NCBI RefSeq assembly: GCF_021134715.1
Contig: NC_060024.1
Location: forward strand, 11,780,001-11,844,000
Length of the DNA stretch: 64,000 nt
Source: Daphnia pulex
Taxonomy: Eukaryota > Arthropoda > Branchiopoda > Diplostraca > Daphniidae
Direction of reading: 5' to 3'
Shown piece after piece: positions 49,361 through 62,041 of this stretch. Every line of letters begins with the position of its first letter. The stretch's first letter is position 1. The notes under the pieces were generated by a model. The model was not told the origin of the DNA. It saw only the letters and a list, made by a program, of their open reading frames with translations, and ran no database searches. A program made the position numbers and the translations under genes.

Positions 49361-51648
49361 TTAAAGTGCTTCTTTTTTGGTTCCGTTGGTTTCTACAACA
49401 GCATTTTCACTGCGGCCAATTTCGTCAGCTTCGTCATCGCCAATTTCGTCTTGGCTCGCACCAGTGCTGCTGTCATCGCTCGAATAATCAGCACATTCCT
49501 CGTACCGCACCATTTTCTTGGGTGGGCTGAAAATAAAATCGAGAATGACACTTTGCCTTTCAAAGCTAAGAAAAAACCTACCCAGAGTCGTAATGACGAC
49601 GTGAAGACGAAGATGTGTTGAGACTGCGAGGCGGACTTGAGGGGGGAGACAAGGCTTGCCGAATCCGCCCTTTTCCTTCGTTCCAAAAATGGGACTGGAA
49701 ATCGCAAGTGATAATTTGGAAATTATGCCGATTCTTTTTCATTCAATGAAAATCGATAAATTACAATTCGTCCTTCTCGTCCAAATAACAGCAGAAAGTT
49801 TCCTATGAACTCTTTAGATTTATCTTCCCATTTTTGAATTAAGTCTTGTCTCTTTTCTCCTATGTTTTCGATGACTTTTTTTCCTTTATTTTTTAATTCG
49901 TCCATTTTGTTTTGTAGACGAAACGTTTTTTCCTTCAAAAGAAATTGTTAGAATGAAAAACAATTTTCAGAATTGACCAAAATTAGTACATTAACTCAAA
50001 CATACGTACTTTAATGTAACCAACATTAAGTTCCCTAGCGGAGTACCCACGCGCCAAATTCCGCCGAACGTACACATCATAGTCCTTGACTATACGCGCC
50101 ACAACATCAGATGTGGAAACTCCCTCTAGGATGAGAAAGAAAAACAAAAAACAACAAAATTTGCTAATTCTCTTTCGTTCTCCGAATGAAAGTATAGATA
50201 AATATAGTAGCCCTACCTGTGCGTTCTGTTGCTACAAACATGCCTCTTGCTTTTATGTGAGCGTAAATATCATCACTACTTCCTGCCGAGTACGGAATCT
50301 CATCATGGGCTACAAAGTCAATCTATATCGATAAGCTGAATTAGCAGATTCGCAGAAAATGCCCAGTGCGGTTAAAACCTTGTGTTTGTTAAGAAAATCA
50401 TCGTCAAGAGTCCAAGGGGCATCACGGACCACTTCATCGACGTATCGGCAGTGTCTAACGGCCTCGTAGCGCTCATTTTCATCCATAACTGTTCGACCTT
50501 TGTTCTCATGGGTCAGGCTGTCACTGCAGACTTGAAAAGCAAAGAATTTATATATTTTGTTTTAATGAATCTGAAATTGCATCAGCCCTATGACATAAAA
50601 TTGATCCTACAAGAACCGACTGAGCTCATATTCACCTCCTACTAGTAGATATACATTTGGAAAAACTCGCTTGGCTTGCATGAGTTGTCGTGCGTGTCCT
50701 TGATGAAAGAGGTCATAGATTCCGTCGGCATAAACTCTTACGGGACGCTGCGCTATGAAACGTAATTAGAAAAAACCCGTTAGGACGCATCATACCATAC
50801 CGGAACTAGGCGGTATAAAAACCACCAATGATAGATTGCCACAGTTTCAATTTAAAATGATACAAGAGTTATTCTTTTAAACCGAAAACCAAGGACAGTT
50901 TTTTAGTTCCGTTTGAATTTTTCCCATAGAGACATGAAAAACGATCTATGCAAGTATAAAGATATTTCAGAGTTGCAATACATAAATAAACATTTTCATG
51001 ACCTTGGTTCACTCTTTAAAAGATAACTCTTGTTCATTGAGAAAAACTGCCCTAACTGTTACTTTAGACTTTAAAAAATGGATACTTGAATAATTATTTA
51101 AACATGCCTGTATCACTCTGGGCCATTTCAATTGTAATTTTTTTTGAATAATCACACATATCCAATGCTGCCAATGCCTGCTCATCCTCACTGAAAGGTG
51201 CTGGTTCAACCTAAAGGAATCGATAGGGGGGATGGTGTTGACTGGTTAGTATCACTGTATCAGATCATCTTTGAGTGACCAAAATGATGAAAGTCACTAA
51301 TTCACAACTTTAGAAAAAAAAGTCTGGGCATTTAGTTTCATCAACATTCTACAGGAATAATAATGTCTAGTTATATACTCTTTATCGAAAAGAAATTTCA
51401 AGCAGCTCAGGGATAGTTAAAGGTTGGAGTAATATCTCGGTCAGAGATGAAATTGAATAGCTAAAATATTCCAATATAAACAAGGTACAAGCTGAAGGGA
51501 TTAACAGAATAAATTCAAAAGTAAAGTGCTTGAGATTGTTTTAAGAGAGCAACAACATTGTTACCTTGGAAAATGTTGGTGGTGGGGACGATTTTATTGT
51601 GCACTCTTCGGTTTCTTCATGTTCGTGTAGTCTCTTTCGCGACGACAT
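49361..51648 (-). CDS. Pcyt1: Choline-phosphate cytidylyltransferase (CCT alpha type)
   Basis: Nine exons on the minus strand encode 374 residues (human PCYT1A 367): 51565-51648, 51108-51210, 50636-50752, 50379-50530, 50217-50322, 50010-50125, 49765-49932, 49582-49694 and 49361-49526. The catalytic core has [20 protein letters not shown] with the HxGH nucleotidyl-transfer motif, [18 protein letters not shown], and the EGVSTSDVV (RTxGISTS-type) motif. The Lys/Glu amphipathic membrane helix ([20 protein letters not shown]) follows, then a Ser/Pro-rich tail ([14 protein letters not shown]) typical of the phosphorylated region. The enzyme makes CDP-choline from CTP and phosphocholine, the rate-limiting step of the Kennedy pathway, and is switched on by membrane binding. 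The second intron has a GC donor. The gene is head-to-head with Rsf1. Confidence 0.95.
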
Positions 51649-52045
51649 TTTCACGTGTGATCCACTGTTAAACACACGTCACACGGATTTCGAGGGGTGT
51701 TGCACAGAAATTTAAGTGTTATTGACACATTTATAGAACTTGGGACCTCAAAATTTCTGACTCGTCAAAGCTCAACAACAACGTTGCCTAGCTCATTTAG
51801 CAGCCGCAAATACACGATAATTGCGAATTTGTAAAATTTAAAAAAAAAACTAATAAAGGGTGTTTATTTCTTTAGAAAAATATCTGAAATAAAAAATAAG
51901 AATTAAATTTTTTATTTTCTTTTCTTTATGTGATGTGTGTTTAATTTTTGAATAAGTGAAGGATAAAAATGCTTCACACTACAAAAACTCACCACTAGAA
52001 ACTCGGGGCAGCACTATTCCACAACAACAAACACAGCCTTGTAAA
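51649..52045. promoter_or_regulatory. Bidirectional promoter region of Pcyt1 and Rsf1
   Basis: Only 397 bp separate the two start codons, which face apart. No TATA box at a defined start site or other known element was identified with confidence. Confidence 0.5.
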
Positions 52046-55000
52046 ATGGCGGCGGCCAATGACGCTATGGTTGTAACTTGCACAAATAATTCGGATTACG
52101 CCGTCATATGCTCCTTTTTCGAACAGTTTGGTGACAAATCTGGATTGTTATTTCCGTCTTTTCACGATCTGCAACAAATGCTCGAAAATGTTGAAGAAGG
52201 TTAGTTCACAATTGCCAAAGCATTCTTACCCGGACGTCAAAGCGGTTTCTTTGACAAGTGTTATTTCTATATTATATTACCAACCGATTCAATAAATCAC
52301 TATAATGGTGTGTTTTATACATTTCATTGCAGTTTCATATCCACTTATTGAATTACATGTCAAACTAATGAGAAAATTAAAGAAATCAGTGAATTTTGAC
52401 CGGTGGGAAAAGGCAGCTGCCAAATATGCTCATTCGTATTCTGATCAAGATGGATGGGAGATTGAAAGGTTTGGCTACAAAAAGCTTAATCTAGCGGTAA
52501 AATTAAGATTGCTCAAGGTAAATCCCTGTCTTTTGACTTTAATAACTTACATAGTATAACTTTAATGATGTTTTTGTATTACAGAACTTACTTGAAGCTC
52601 AGTTCGATGGCAATATTAAATTCAAAAATGAAATCAATAAAGTAACAAGTGATGAATTAAGATTGCAACCTCTTGGCAAGGACATTCAAGGACGCCGCTA
52701 CTGGCATCAACTTGATGATGACTGTAATTTGAGGGTATACCGAGAAGATCTAGATGAAGAAACATGGAATCTTGTATCAAGGTAATAAATTTATCAAGTA
52801 TTTTTGGCAAGTTATGATCTTCATTCATCTTTTATTTATTCGGCCTGTTGCGCTCATCTTTTATTTATCCGGCTTGTAGTTTCGTATTCCCCCGTAGTTT
52901 CCGAACTCACCACCGATTCCATTTTTTAACAAATATTTCATAACTAATTCTATTCTTTGTTGTATTACAGTGACAAAGAAAGCATGTTGAAACTAATTGA
53001 ACAACTTAGTTCCGACAACGGGCTTCAAGAAGATGAAGGCACATCACCAGCCACATCTGAAGAAAACAGTGCTAATGGCCAAGAGGAAGATCTTAAAGTT
53101 GATTCTGAAAACAGAGTGGAACAATTGACTGATGGTCCTAGTGAAACAAAGAGGTTAAAAGTTGAAACCGTTAAAGATCCAGTGGTTCCAGAATCAAAAC
53201 AGGAATCGATTGTTAGCGAAGCCATCGAAAGTCCCGTACTTCTTGTGACAGGTGAAGGAAATGGAGCAGATTGCGATACGGGCAATCCTGGTGACAGTAA
53301 AGGCGAAGAATCATGTGAGTCTCACAATTTAAATAGTGAAAAAGAAAAATTAGACGATACAAGTGCGATTGACTGCGAGTCCAATAAACTAAAGTCTTGT
53401 GCTGAATCAAGTGAAGCGGTGATTACATCACAACTAAACTCTGAACTCCCCGATTCCGTGCCCGACAGTGCTTGCCACTCTCTGACATTGAGTTCCGTCC
53501 GGGATAATTTGAAAGATACGTCTCCAGAAGAAATTGACAACACGAGTAGTGCTGCATCAAATAACGTCAAAGAACAACCAGATTCTGAGGATTGTCCTGC
53601 AAATCCAAGTGCTGCAAATTCTGATAAGGAAGAAATTACTTTGGATTCACCTACAAGAAAAAGTGTATCAACAGTGGAAAATCCTCTGATAAATGACGTA
53701 GAAATAAAAAAAGAGGCAGACTTGGATGAGAAATCAATATGCCTTACTCCTGAGGATATTAAGTCTAACAGTATTGAGCAACCATCTACCGAGGTAGAAG
53801 GTTTTCCTAAAAACCAAGAATGCACCAAACCATCAGAAGATGAAGCCATTATAAAGGCAGAACATGTAGACAAACCTGCTGAAGTTGACGCCTCGAATCC
53901 TTTCGAACATGCTGTTCCTAAAACTACTACTGAGAATTCCATGTTAACACATAATCAAGAGCTTCCAAAACCTGATTGTTTTTCAGTAGATGTGAAACTA
54001 GATCCTGTACAACTCAAGTCAGCAATTACAGCGGATTCTGTCGAATTTTCCAATGATACTGTTTCCAGTGGTCAACATCCATCAACCTCCTATGTCACTG
54101 ACGAGGAAACTGTGTTGCCTCCGGTGTGTTTGCCAATTATTCGGACGGAATTACAAGAAACGAAGGAAATCGTCGAACCTGTTTCGATACCGGCTGATTC
54201 TACTTTAATACAAGAGAATTCATCTAAAATTGACGAATCTCATCCAGAACAAAGGAAAGAACTTAAAGACAAATGTTTAGACGATGTAAATTATAAAATA
54301 GCGGAAAATGCGAATACTGTCGAATTGGAAGCAGAACGAAGTAATCTATCACCATGTGAATCTCCCGCCAAAATTGAAGTTAATGACGAGGAAGTATTGC
54401 CGGAGATCGATGATTCCAACTCTCTTAACCAAAGAATTGAACCGAAAATCACCTCAACGCCCGAGCTGAGTAATGACTTGCTAAAAGACAACCAAGAGAC
54501 AGAAATTAGTGTGAATACCCTTCATTCGCCTAGTGCAACATTTTCAGCACTTTCCTCATCCCCCGTCCCCTTAACATCGGAAGCAACTCATGCTGTTTCA
54601 GATTCTCCAACGGACTGCAATTCGCCGTCTAGTTCACAAGGGAAAATGCAATGTTCTGAAGATGATCCTGCCATGGAAGACATCAAGAAGCATATGGATA
54701 AAGAGGAAATTAACGCAATAATCTCTCAGCCTGCTGCTGAAAGTGAAGTAGCAGAAGGATTCAGTATTCCTGATCCTACCACTAGTTACGAGCAGTCTTC
54801 CCAAATGACTAGTGCTTCTCCAGAAGTGGCCATTAAAGCTAATTCTGCTGTAGTACCCGATGATGAGAAAGACACTAATGCCATCAAAGACAATTCTGCT
54901 GTACTACCCGATGTTGAGAAAGACTCCGAGGCCATTAAAGCCAATCCTGCTTTAGTACCCCATGTTGAGAAAGACTCGGAGGTACCGTCTTGTGCTGATC

Positions 55001-58000
55001 CCATCAACAAAAGTGTTTCTGAAGAGCCTGCTGTGTGTACAGACTCAGAGCCTTCAGTAGAAAAAACTAACGATGCGTCGAGTCTTAATTCATCCAAGGC
55101 CCAGAATGAAGTTCTAGATAATGTTGAAAAAAACGAACAGATCACACCGGAACTCGATGTATCTAATCCAACCAAGGAAAAAATTTCTACAGTTGTTGAA
55201 GAGAAGCTGATTTCAGTCCAGGATGAAATTGTATCAAATTGTGTACAAGAGATTCCAGAAAAAGAAGAACTGGTGGAAATTAAAGATTCAACTAATTCTG
55301 TAAATGATCCAGATTCAGCCTCACTACTTCTCGCAAAAGACTACTCAATTCCAGATATACCGGTGAAGAACGTGAATACAAGTGAAGAAACAGTGTCGAC
55401 AATGTGCGAAAAAGAAGGTTCTTCAGACATTTTAACAGCTCCTGTAAAAGAGAATTTACTTACAGCTCATGAAGAACTTGAATCAGAAGAAATTCCATTG
55501 GTTTCACAGAGCACACTGAAAGCGATACAATCCGAGGGAATTTCAGAAGCGGAAGATAAAAAGAAAATTCTTGCAATCCCAGCTCAAGAAGAACCAGTTT
55601 CAAAGCAACCCGAACTTGAAACCAATTCGGTTTCGCAGAAGGTGGAAGTAAACGAAATAAAACCTATAGAAGTTTTGGTGGAACGTCTTGAAGCTAAAGA
55701 GAAAATCCCAGCAGCTTCTACTGGAGTGATTGCGGATCAACAAGAACTTGCAAACGATCCAATTCTGTCTGTTTCGCCAAAAAACGAAACAAGTATGACA
55801 GAACCCGGAACATTTGCAAATGATCGGCTGACAGAAAACGTCGATATTCAAGCACCTGCAATGGATGAATCGATTTCATTGAAATTACAAGATGAAGTTT
55901 TTCCTGAGATTCTACAGAAGAACGAACCTCTATCAGGGGATCCTAAAGATAGCTTCTGTGTTGCTGAAGAGCCCATGCAAACGGAAGTAATTCCAACAGT
56001 TGGTGTAAAGGAATTGCTTTCAGTTCAAAAAGAACCTGAATTAAACTCAATTCCTCCAGTTCCTCATGCAAGTGAATCGAAGCAAACAAATCTTACAGAA
56101 GTTTTGACGGAACAAAACGAAATAATCCCAACAAAAGCCGAAATTTTACCTAGTATACCAGATGCAATTCCGGCAGACCAAAGTGCTGAAGTTATTCCAG
56201 AAAATGAATCTTCAGCGGAGGAGATTGAAGAGACTACCAAGGAATCCATTTTTCCTGCTACAGTTGCTGTAAAGGAATTGCCTTTAGTTGAACAAGAACC
56301 TGAATTAAACTCAATTCCTCCGGTTCCGCATACAAGTGAGTTGAATCAGACGGAGCTAAAAGAAATTGTGACGGAAAAACTGCCGGAAAAAGAAATAAAT
56401 CCAACCACCGCTGAAATTTTGCCAAGCATACAAGATGCAATTCCCTCCGACAAAATTTCTGAGGTTAATCCTGAAAATGAACCCTCTGCGGAGAAGTTTG
56501 AAGGGAATACCGAGGAATCCATTTTGCCTGCTGCAGTTGCTGTGAAGGAATTGCCTTTAGTTCAACAAGAACCTGAATTAAACTCAATTCCTCCGGTTCC
56601 GGGTACAAGTGAGTTGAATCAGACAGAACTCAAAGAAGTTTTGACGGAACAGTTGCTGGGAAAAGAAATCATTCCGGCGACAGTTGAAAATTTGCCGCCA
56701 ATTCAAGATGCAATTCCGTCAGACAAAATTTCCGATGAACCCTCATTGGAAATGCTTGAAAGGAATGCCAAGGAATCCATTTTGCCCGCTATAGTTCCTG
56801 CAAAGGAGTTGCCTTTAGTTCAACAAGAACCTGAAGTAAACTCAATTCTTCCGCAAGCAAGTGAATTGAAGCAGACAGAGTTTAAAGAAGTTTTGACGGA
56901 ACAGGTGCTGGTGGAGAAAGAAATAATTCCGATGAAAATCGATATTATGCCTAAAATAGAAGATACAGTTACGTCAGACAAAACTTCTCATGTCATTCCT
57001 GAAATTGAACCCTCATCGGAGGAGATTGATGGTAATGCCAAGGAATCCATCTTGGTCGAAGAAAAGCAAGAAATTCCTTTATTCACTCAGAAGGACGAGT
57101 GTTCCGCTCCGGAAGTTCCAACAAATGCAAAACTCGAGAAAAGTGACCAGACTACGATTGAACCTAAAATCACTGGTCTAGATGCTAAGGAAGAGTTGCT
57201 TCCAGTGGTCCAACAACAACTTGAACCTATCCCCACTCAAGAAAATTTAAACAAGAAACTTTCAATTTCGTTACCAGAAGAAAAGGTTGAAAATCTAGCG
57301 GTAGCCGACAAATTAATAGCAAGCCCCAAGACTTCAGTGACCGATGTAAAGGAAGAAGTTTCAGAAGCTAAACTCGTAATGCATGTGAAGGAAGACCAAG
57401 AAATGATGCCCGTTTCCAAAGTTCTTCATTCAAATCCTTGCGAACTAGTGTCCAAATTATCCGCGTCTCCCGAGACGACACAAAGTGATGAAGCGAAGCC
57501 ACCGCCAAACGAAACTGAAAAATCTTCTAATTTGAATCAATTGACGTTTGACTTCGATGCTTCAACTCCGGTAGCAATAATTTTACCACCTTCGAAGAAT
57601 CAAGATGCCTCTGCAAAGCGTCGTGGTCGGAAACGAGGGAGGTTCAGTCTTGGAGGTAACGACGACAGCGGAAAAGAGAACGACGCACAGCCGACTGTTT
57701 TGCGACAAAGTTCACGGATTGCCAAATTACGAGAGAAAGAAGATGAAGACCGTAGGAAAGAGGAAGCGGATCGATTGCAACGGCTAAAGGAAGAACACGA
57801 ACGTCGTGAGAAAAGAAGATCGGAACGCGACGAGCGAATGAAGAAGATGGAAGAGAAACAACAGCGCCGTCAATTGAAAACTACCAACAGAGAAGACGTG
57901 GTAATGCATTTATTTTACTCGTCTACTCACGTTTTAAGTTAATTATTCATGATTGATTTTGATGAGTGTAGACGTACAAGGAGAGCGAAGATGAATCTTC

Positions 58001-61000
58001 TAGTTCAGATGAGGAAAAGAATTCTGAAGAGGAAGGTCGTAAGAAAAAAGGCAAGAAAGAAAAGCGAAGGAAAGGGAAGAAGAAGATTGATCGGCCGTGG
58101 GATTCCACAGATTCGAGGTATGTTCTGAAATAAAAATTAATTCGTTTTGAATAATTTTATAAAATTTTACTTATTCCATTTTGTTTTTAGTGAAAAAAGC
58201 AGTGAAAGTGATTTAGATGCCTTGGAAGACCTACAGGTCGAACAGGAGAACGAAGAGCTTGAATTCAAATCCGATCACGAATTCTCACCTGAATCAGACT
58301 TGGATGAAGAAGCGGAAACTGTCCAGCCAACCAAACACGCTAGGACAGCGAAAGCTGGTATGTCCATCGTGAAAGAAGATCTAGCGAGTGTTTACTATTC
58401 TATATGTTTCGTTTCCATATTTTAAACAGGTGCTGTTCCCAAAAAGAGAAGCAGATCAAAGAAGGCTAAGGTGGAGGAAGAAGAAGTGATAGAAGAAGAA
58501 GAAGTCGCCGGAACGGAGGAAGAAGAGGAAGAAGAGGAGGCTGCCAATTGTCACAAATGTGGGCAATCTGATCATCCCGAATGGATTTTGCTCTGCGATC
58601 GTTGCGATGCTGGTTGGCACGCCAACTGCGTCAAACCACCGCTACTGGTCATTCCCGAAGGCAACTGGTTTTGCCCGCCTTGCGATCACGTATGTCCTTA
58701 CCTTCCATTTTTATTAATTCAATATCTTGCTTTAATCCTGTAAATTGACTCCCAAAACAGGCAACCTTGATGGAGCGTTTGCAAGAAAGACTAGAAGCCT
58801 ACGAATTCTTGTTGCAAGAGAAGGAAGCAGAACTTGAGCGGAGGAAAGAACAGGAGCTGGAGGCCAAACTGGCCAAAGAAGAAGCGGAGAAACAGGCGCA
58901 GCTAGAAATGGAAGAAGAAGCTCAGGAAGACGACGACGAAGATGAAAAGAATAGCGGCGTCGGAGATTTGGGTGCCGATGGCGAGGATGTGGATGACGAA
59001 GAAACGTCCGACGAGAGTGGGGAAGATGAAGAAGAAGAAGAAGACAGCCAGAACGAGAGTGATGAAAATCTCAACGGAAGGAGACAGCGTAAGGCCGCCA
59101 AGCAGGCCAACTATTCATTCAAGGATTTTGATGATATGATCAAATCCGCTTTGAGGGTAATTATATCTATTCATCAATCATTTCATCTTAACGAACATTG
59201 AGTTGACAACCATCACTTTCTTTAGGACGAAGGTGACGAGGAAGAAGAAGAAGGTGGCAAGGGCAAAGGCAAAGGCAAAGGTTTGAGATCCGGCGTTGAT
59301 GATAATAGCGACGACGGCGAGGATAAGCCTCGATCCCCACCGGGCACCCGTCCGTCAGGCATCGGCAATAAACGAATCTCGACCAGCGACGATGATAGCG
59401 ACATTATGCCGCAAGTGACACGCAAGAAGAAGGCCCGTAAACTGAACGACTTGAGCGCCACGAGCAATGAAGACGATTCGGATGAAGATTTCCAAGGCTC
59501 GTCCGCCGAGGGCTCAGACAGTGAAGATGACGATGAAGATGCATTGAGTGACAGCGGTGACAGCTTTGTGGTCGACGATGATAGCGACGACGACGATGTC
59601 ATCCACGTCAGGGCTAAAAAGAAGGCCAGAGCAGCGTCTCCCATTATCCGGCGCTCGGCAAGAAGCGCCCGCAAAAGAAATTTAAGAAGTATATAATTGA
59701 CGTGCCGAGTGAATTATCTCCTCCGTTCTCAATTTAAATAATTGTGTTTTGTTTTTCTTTCTTTCGTTGCAGTGGATAGCAGCGATACGAGTGAGGAAGA
59801 GAGCGAGTACGAAGAGAAACCTACCAAACGGAAACGAGGCAATGAATCTTGGGACTCATCCGGAGAGTCGAGCAGTGACGCCTCCTGGGGCAGATCGAAA
59901 AAGCGGAGGTGATTGGCTTGATGTGAATAGCAGCCAATTCATTTAAAAGCTAAACTTGTTTGTCTGTTTTGTTTTTAATTAAAGTGCGGCCAAAAGTAAA
60001 GCGAAACCGGTGGCAGCCACCCCTAAACCCAAGCCCAAACCACCGCCGCGTAAAGCGCCCGCCAATCGAGGCAGAGGCCGTGGAGGACGATCCAACAAAG
60101 TCGAGTCGGACGACGAACCCTTCCGCTCGAATGTCAGCGCGAAGAAGATCAAGGTACTAAAGGAATTGAAGTGGAAAGTGTTGATTCGAGGATGGGGCTC
60201 TGATTTTCGCCGTTCAATTGGATTTCTTAGGAAGCGCGGCCGGTGAAGGCCCAAGAAGACGACGACGAAAGCGACCACGCCCAACGACGCACTACTCGCG
60301 GACGGCAGATCAGTTATAAAGAGTTAATCAGTTCCGGGGAGAGCCAGGACGAAGGTGGCAGTACCGTGAAAAAGATGGGCACGCTATTTGCAGCTGACCG
60401 GAACAAAAGCATGGCCGGCGCAGTCATTAGAGGAGGAGCCAGCCGAAGAGGGGGAGTAGGTCGTGGAGGAGTCATAACGTCGGGTCGTGGCAGTATCTCT
60501 GGCGGTGATACTACACCTGTGCCTGTCAGTGTCATCTCCTCACGGGTGGGCGCCGTTCTCAAACAAGATGATGAGTCTCGACTCTCCGGATCGACCGATA
60601 CAATCGAATTCAGTGCTGCCGCTGCCTCCGCTGCAGCTGCTGCTTCCGTTTACACGACCGGGGACGAGAGTCTCACCTCCAATGACATTCTGACGCCGAG
60701 TATAGATCCCGATTTGGCCACCTTGCCTATTATTCTACCTCAGGAAGACGTTGCCAGTCCTTTGATCAAAGACGAGCTTCCAGCCGCCGCCTCCATCCCT
60801 GTTTTGTCGCAAGACCTTCAAGTAAGTTTCTGATTTCGTTCTCGTTATGTTTGGATCACATATTTCATTGCTTGTTGGTCTTTCCTTCCAGGTATCGAGA
60901 TTGATACAACAGATGCCAGCAGATGTTCCGCCGCCAACGTTACCCCCCGACTTGCAAATCAACCGCCTGATCAATTCTCAATCCATTTCGAGCAGCAGCA

Positions 61001-62041
61001 ACAGTCCGGCGAGGCAAAGTCCAGGAATTCTTCCGCAGCCGAGGCTCGTTCGAGACGTTTTGGACAGCCAAACACCACCACCTGCCGTCCAGTTGCCTCC
61101 GGTAGTGGTGCCGCCGCTCACTCAGCCGCAAATCATCGCACCCAGCGTCGAGTTGCCGCCACTCTACAGCCATGGCGGAGTCATCAAGCAGACGCGGCAT
61201 TCTCTGCCGCCAACGCCGCCAATGTATTCCAGTCCTCACGTCGTCAAAACGAGCGATTTGATTGCGTCCTCGACTCCACCGTCTGTCATTCGGCCTTATC
61301 CGACGACTGCGACGTCGTCGTCGTTGAGTCCAAGCATCAGCGGAAGCTCAACACCTGGTAACCCTCTCAGTATTCAAGGACTCCTGGGCACAGGTCACGG
61401 CTCTCCCGGCTCGATCCCTTCGGTGCCACCGTCTTCGCATCCCATCCGGCCGTACGGCAATACGCCTCACATGATAGGCCACGGACCTTTCCTCAATCAC
61501 ACGCCTTACGCGAATCCTTACAGTGCGGCGCCGCCTTCCAGGACCAGCTATATGGGCACGCCGGTTACGCCCACTCCTCGCCAGGCCTACCCGCCCATGT
61601 ACTCGTCATCACACCTGCCACCGCACAGCCTGCCTCTGCATTCGCCCTATCAACACCACGGCCCACCTTTGAGGCCGACGTCCAGCTACCAGCACGCGGG
61701 ATTCCCGCAGGCCTTTGCCGCCGCAGCTGCAGCGGCCGCCAATGCGGAAGAGGAGCGTAGAATTTACAGGTAAAATTTTTGCGTTTGTGTTTTTTGAAAT
61801 CCTTTACATTTCTTTCAATGTTGGTTGTTTTGTTTCTTTTTAATTGAGTAGAGTGGCAGCTCAGGCGTCTCGGGAATCTGGGGCTGACAATTTCGATCCG
61901 GCGCCAAGCGTCGGGCTGTTGACTAAAAGCGGCGCCGACGACCCTATTACTCCCGCCGCCACCGCAGTGCCTCCCGAAAGCGAATTTGGTGGACTGGTGT
62001 CGTACTTTTCAAGCCAGCAAGAAGATTTCGAAGAATCTTGA
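52046..62041 (+). CDS. Rsf1: Rsf1, PHD-finger subunit of the ISWI RSF complex
   Basis: Fourteen exons in phase encode 2,953 residues, about twice human RSF1 (1,441): 52046-52199, 52333-52517, 52585-52781, 52971-57900, 57972-58117, 58191-58357, 58430-58689, 58761-59156, 59226-59688, 59773-59908, 59985-60153, 60231-60821, 60892-61769 and 61852-62041. The ATG at 52,046 has a good AAAATGG context. The N-terminus matches RSF1 (YAVICSFFEQFG, LHVKLMRKLKKSV, LRLLKNLLEAQFD, LRLQPLGKD). A C4HC3 PHD finger lies at 1967-2013 (CHKCGQSDHPEWILLCDRCD to FCPPCDH). Acidic and basic stretches follow, with QISYKELISSGES matching human QINYKE, and a Pro-rich C-terminus. RSF1 binds histones and, with ISWI (SNF2H), assembles and spaces nucleosomes. 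Exon 4 is a 1,643-codon acidic, low-complexity insert with internal repeats. Confidence 0.94.
52825..52877. repeat. Short tandem duplication in Rsf1 intron 3
   Basis: TCATCTTTTATTTATTCGGC and its near-identical partner start at 52,825 and 52,854, a period of 29 bp with two mismatches over 24 bp. Confidence 0.8.
54832..54984 (+). repeat. Three 51 bp (17-residue) coding repeats in Rsf1
   Basis: Residues about 800-850 repeat the pattern AIKANSAVVPDDEKD three times with period exactly 17. Substitutions keep the frame. Confidence 0.9.
56005..57061 (+). repeat. Four 86-91-residue coding repeats in Rsf1
   Basis: Copies start at 56,005, 56,269, 56,542 and 56,800. Each opens VKELPLVQQEPELNSI or close variants and contains IPPVP, SELNQTELKEVLTEQ, IQDAIPSDK and KESILPA. 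All length changes between copies are multiples of three. Confidence 0.92.
58549..58689 (+). other. PHD finger of Rsf1
   Basis: C-x2-C, C-x2-C, H-x4-C and C-x2-C ligands are present in order (CHKC, CDRC, HANC, CPPC). The first half of the finger (HPEWILLCDRCDAGWHANC) is nearly the human RSF1 sequence. The whole finger lies in one exon. Confidence 0.9.

Noticed and set aside
52305..52559. Plus-strand open frame starting before the Rsf1 exon 2 acceptor
   Set aside because: It simply reads through intron into exon 2; the real exon starts at 52,333 by homology and phase.
59222..59674. 150-codon minus-strand frame rich in Ser
   Set aside because: Reverse-strand reading of Asp/Glu/Ser-rich Rsf1 codons.
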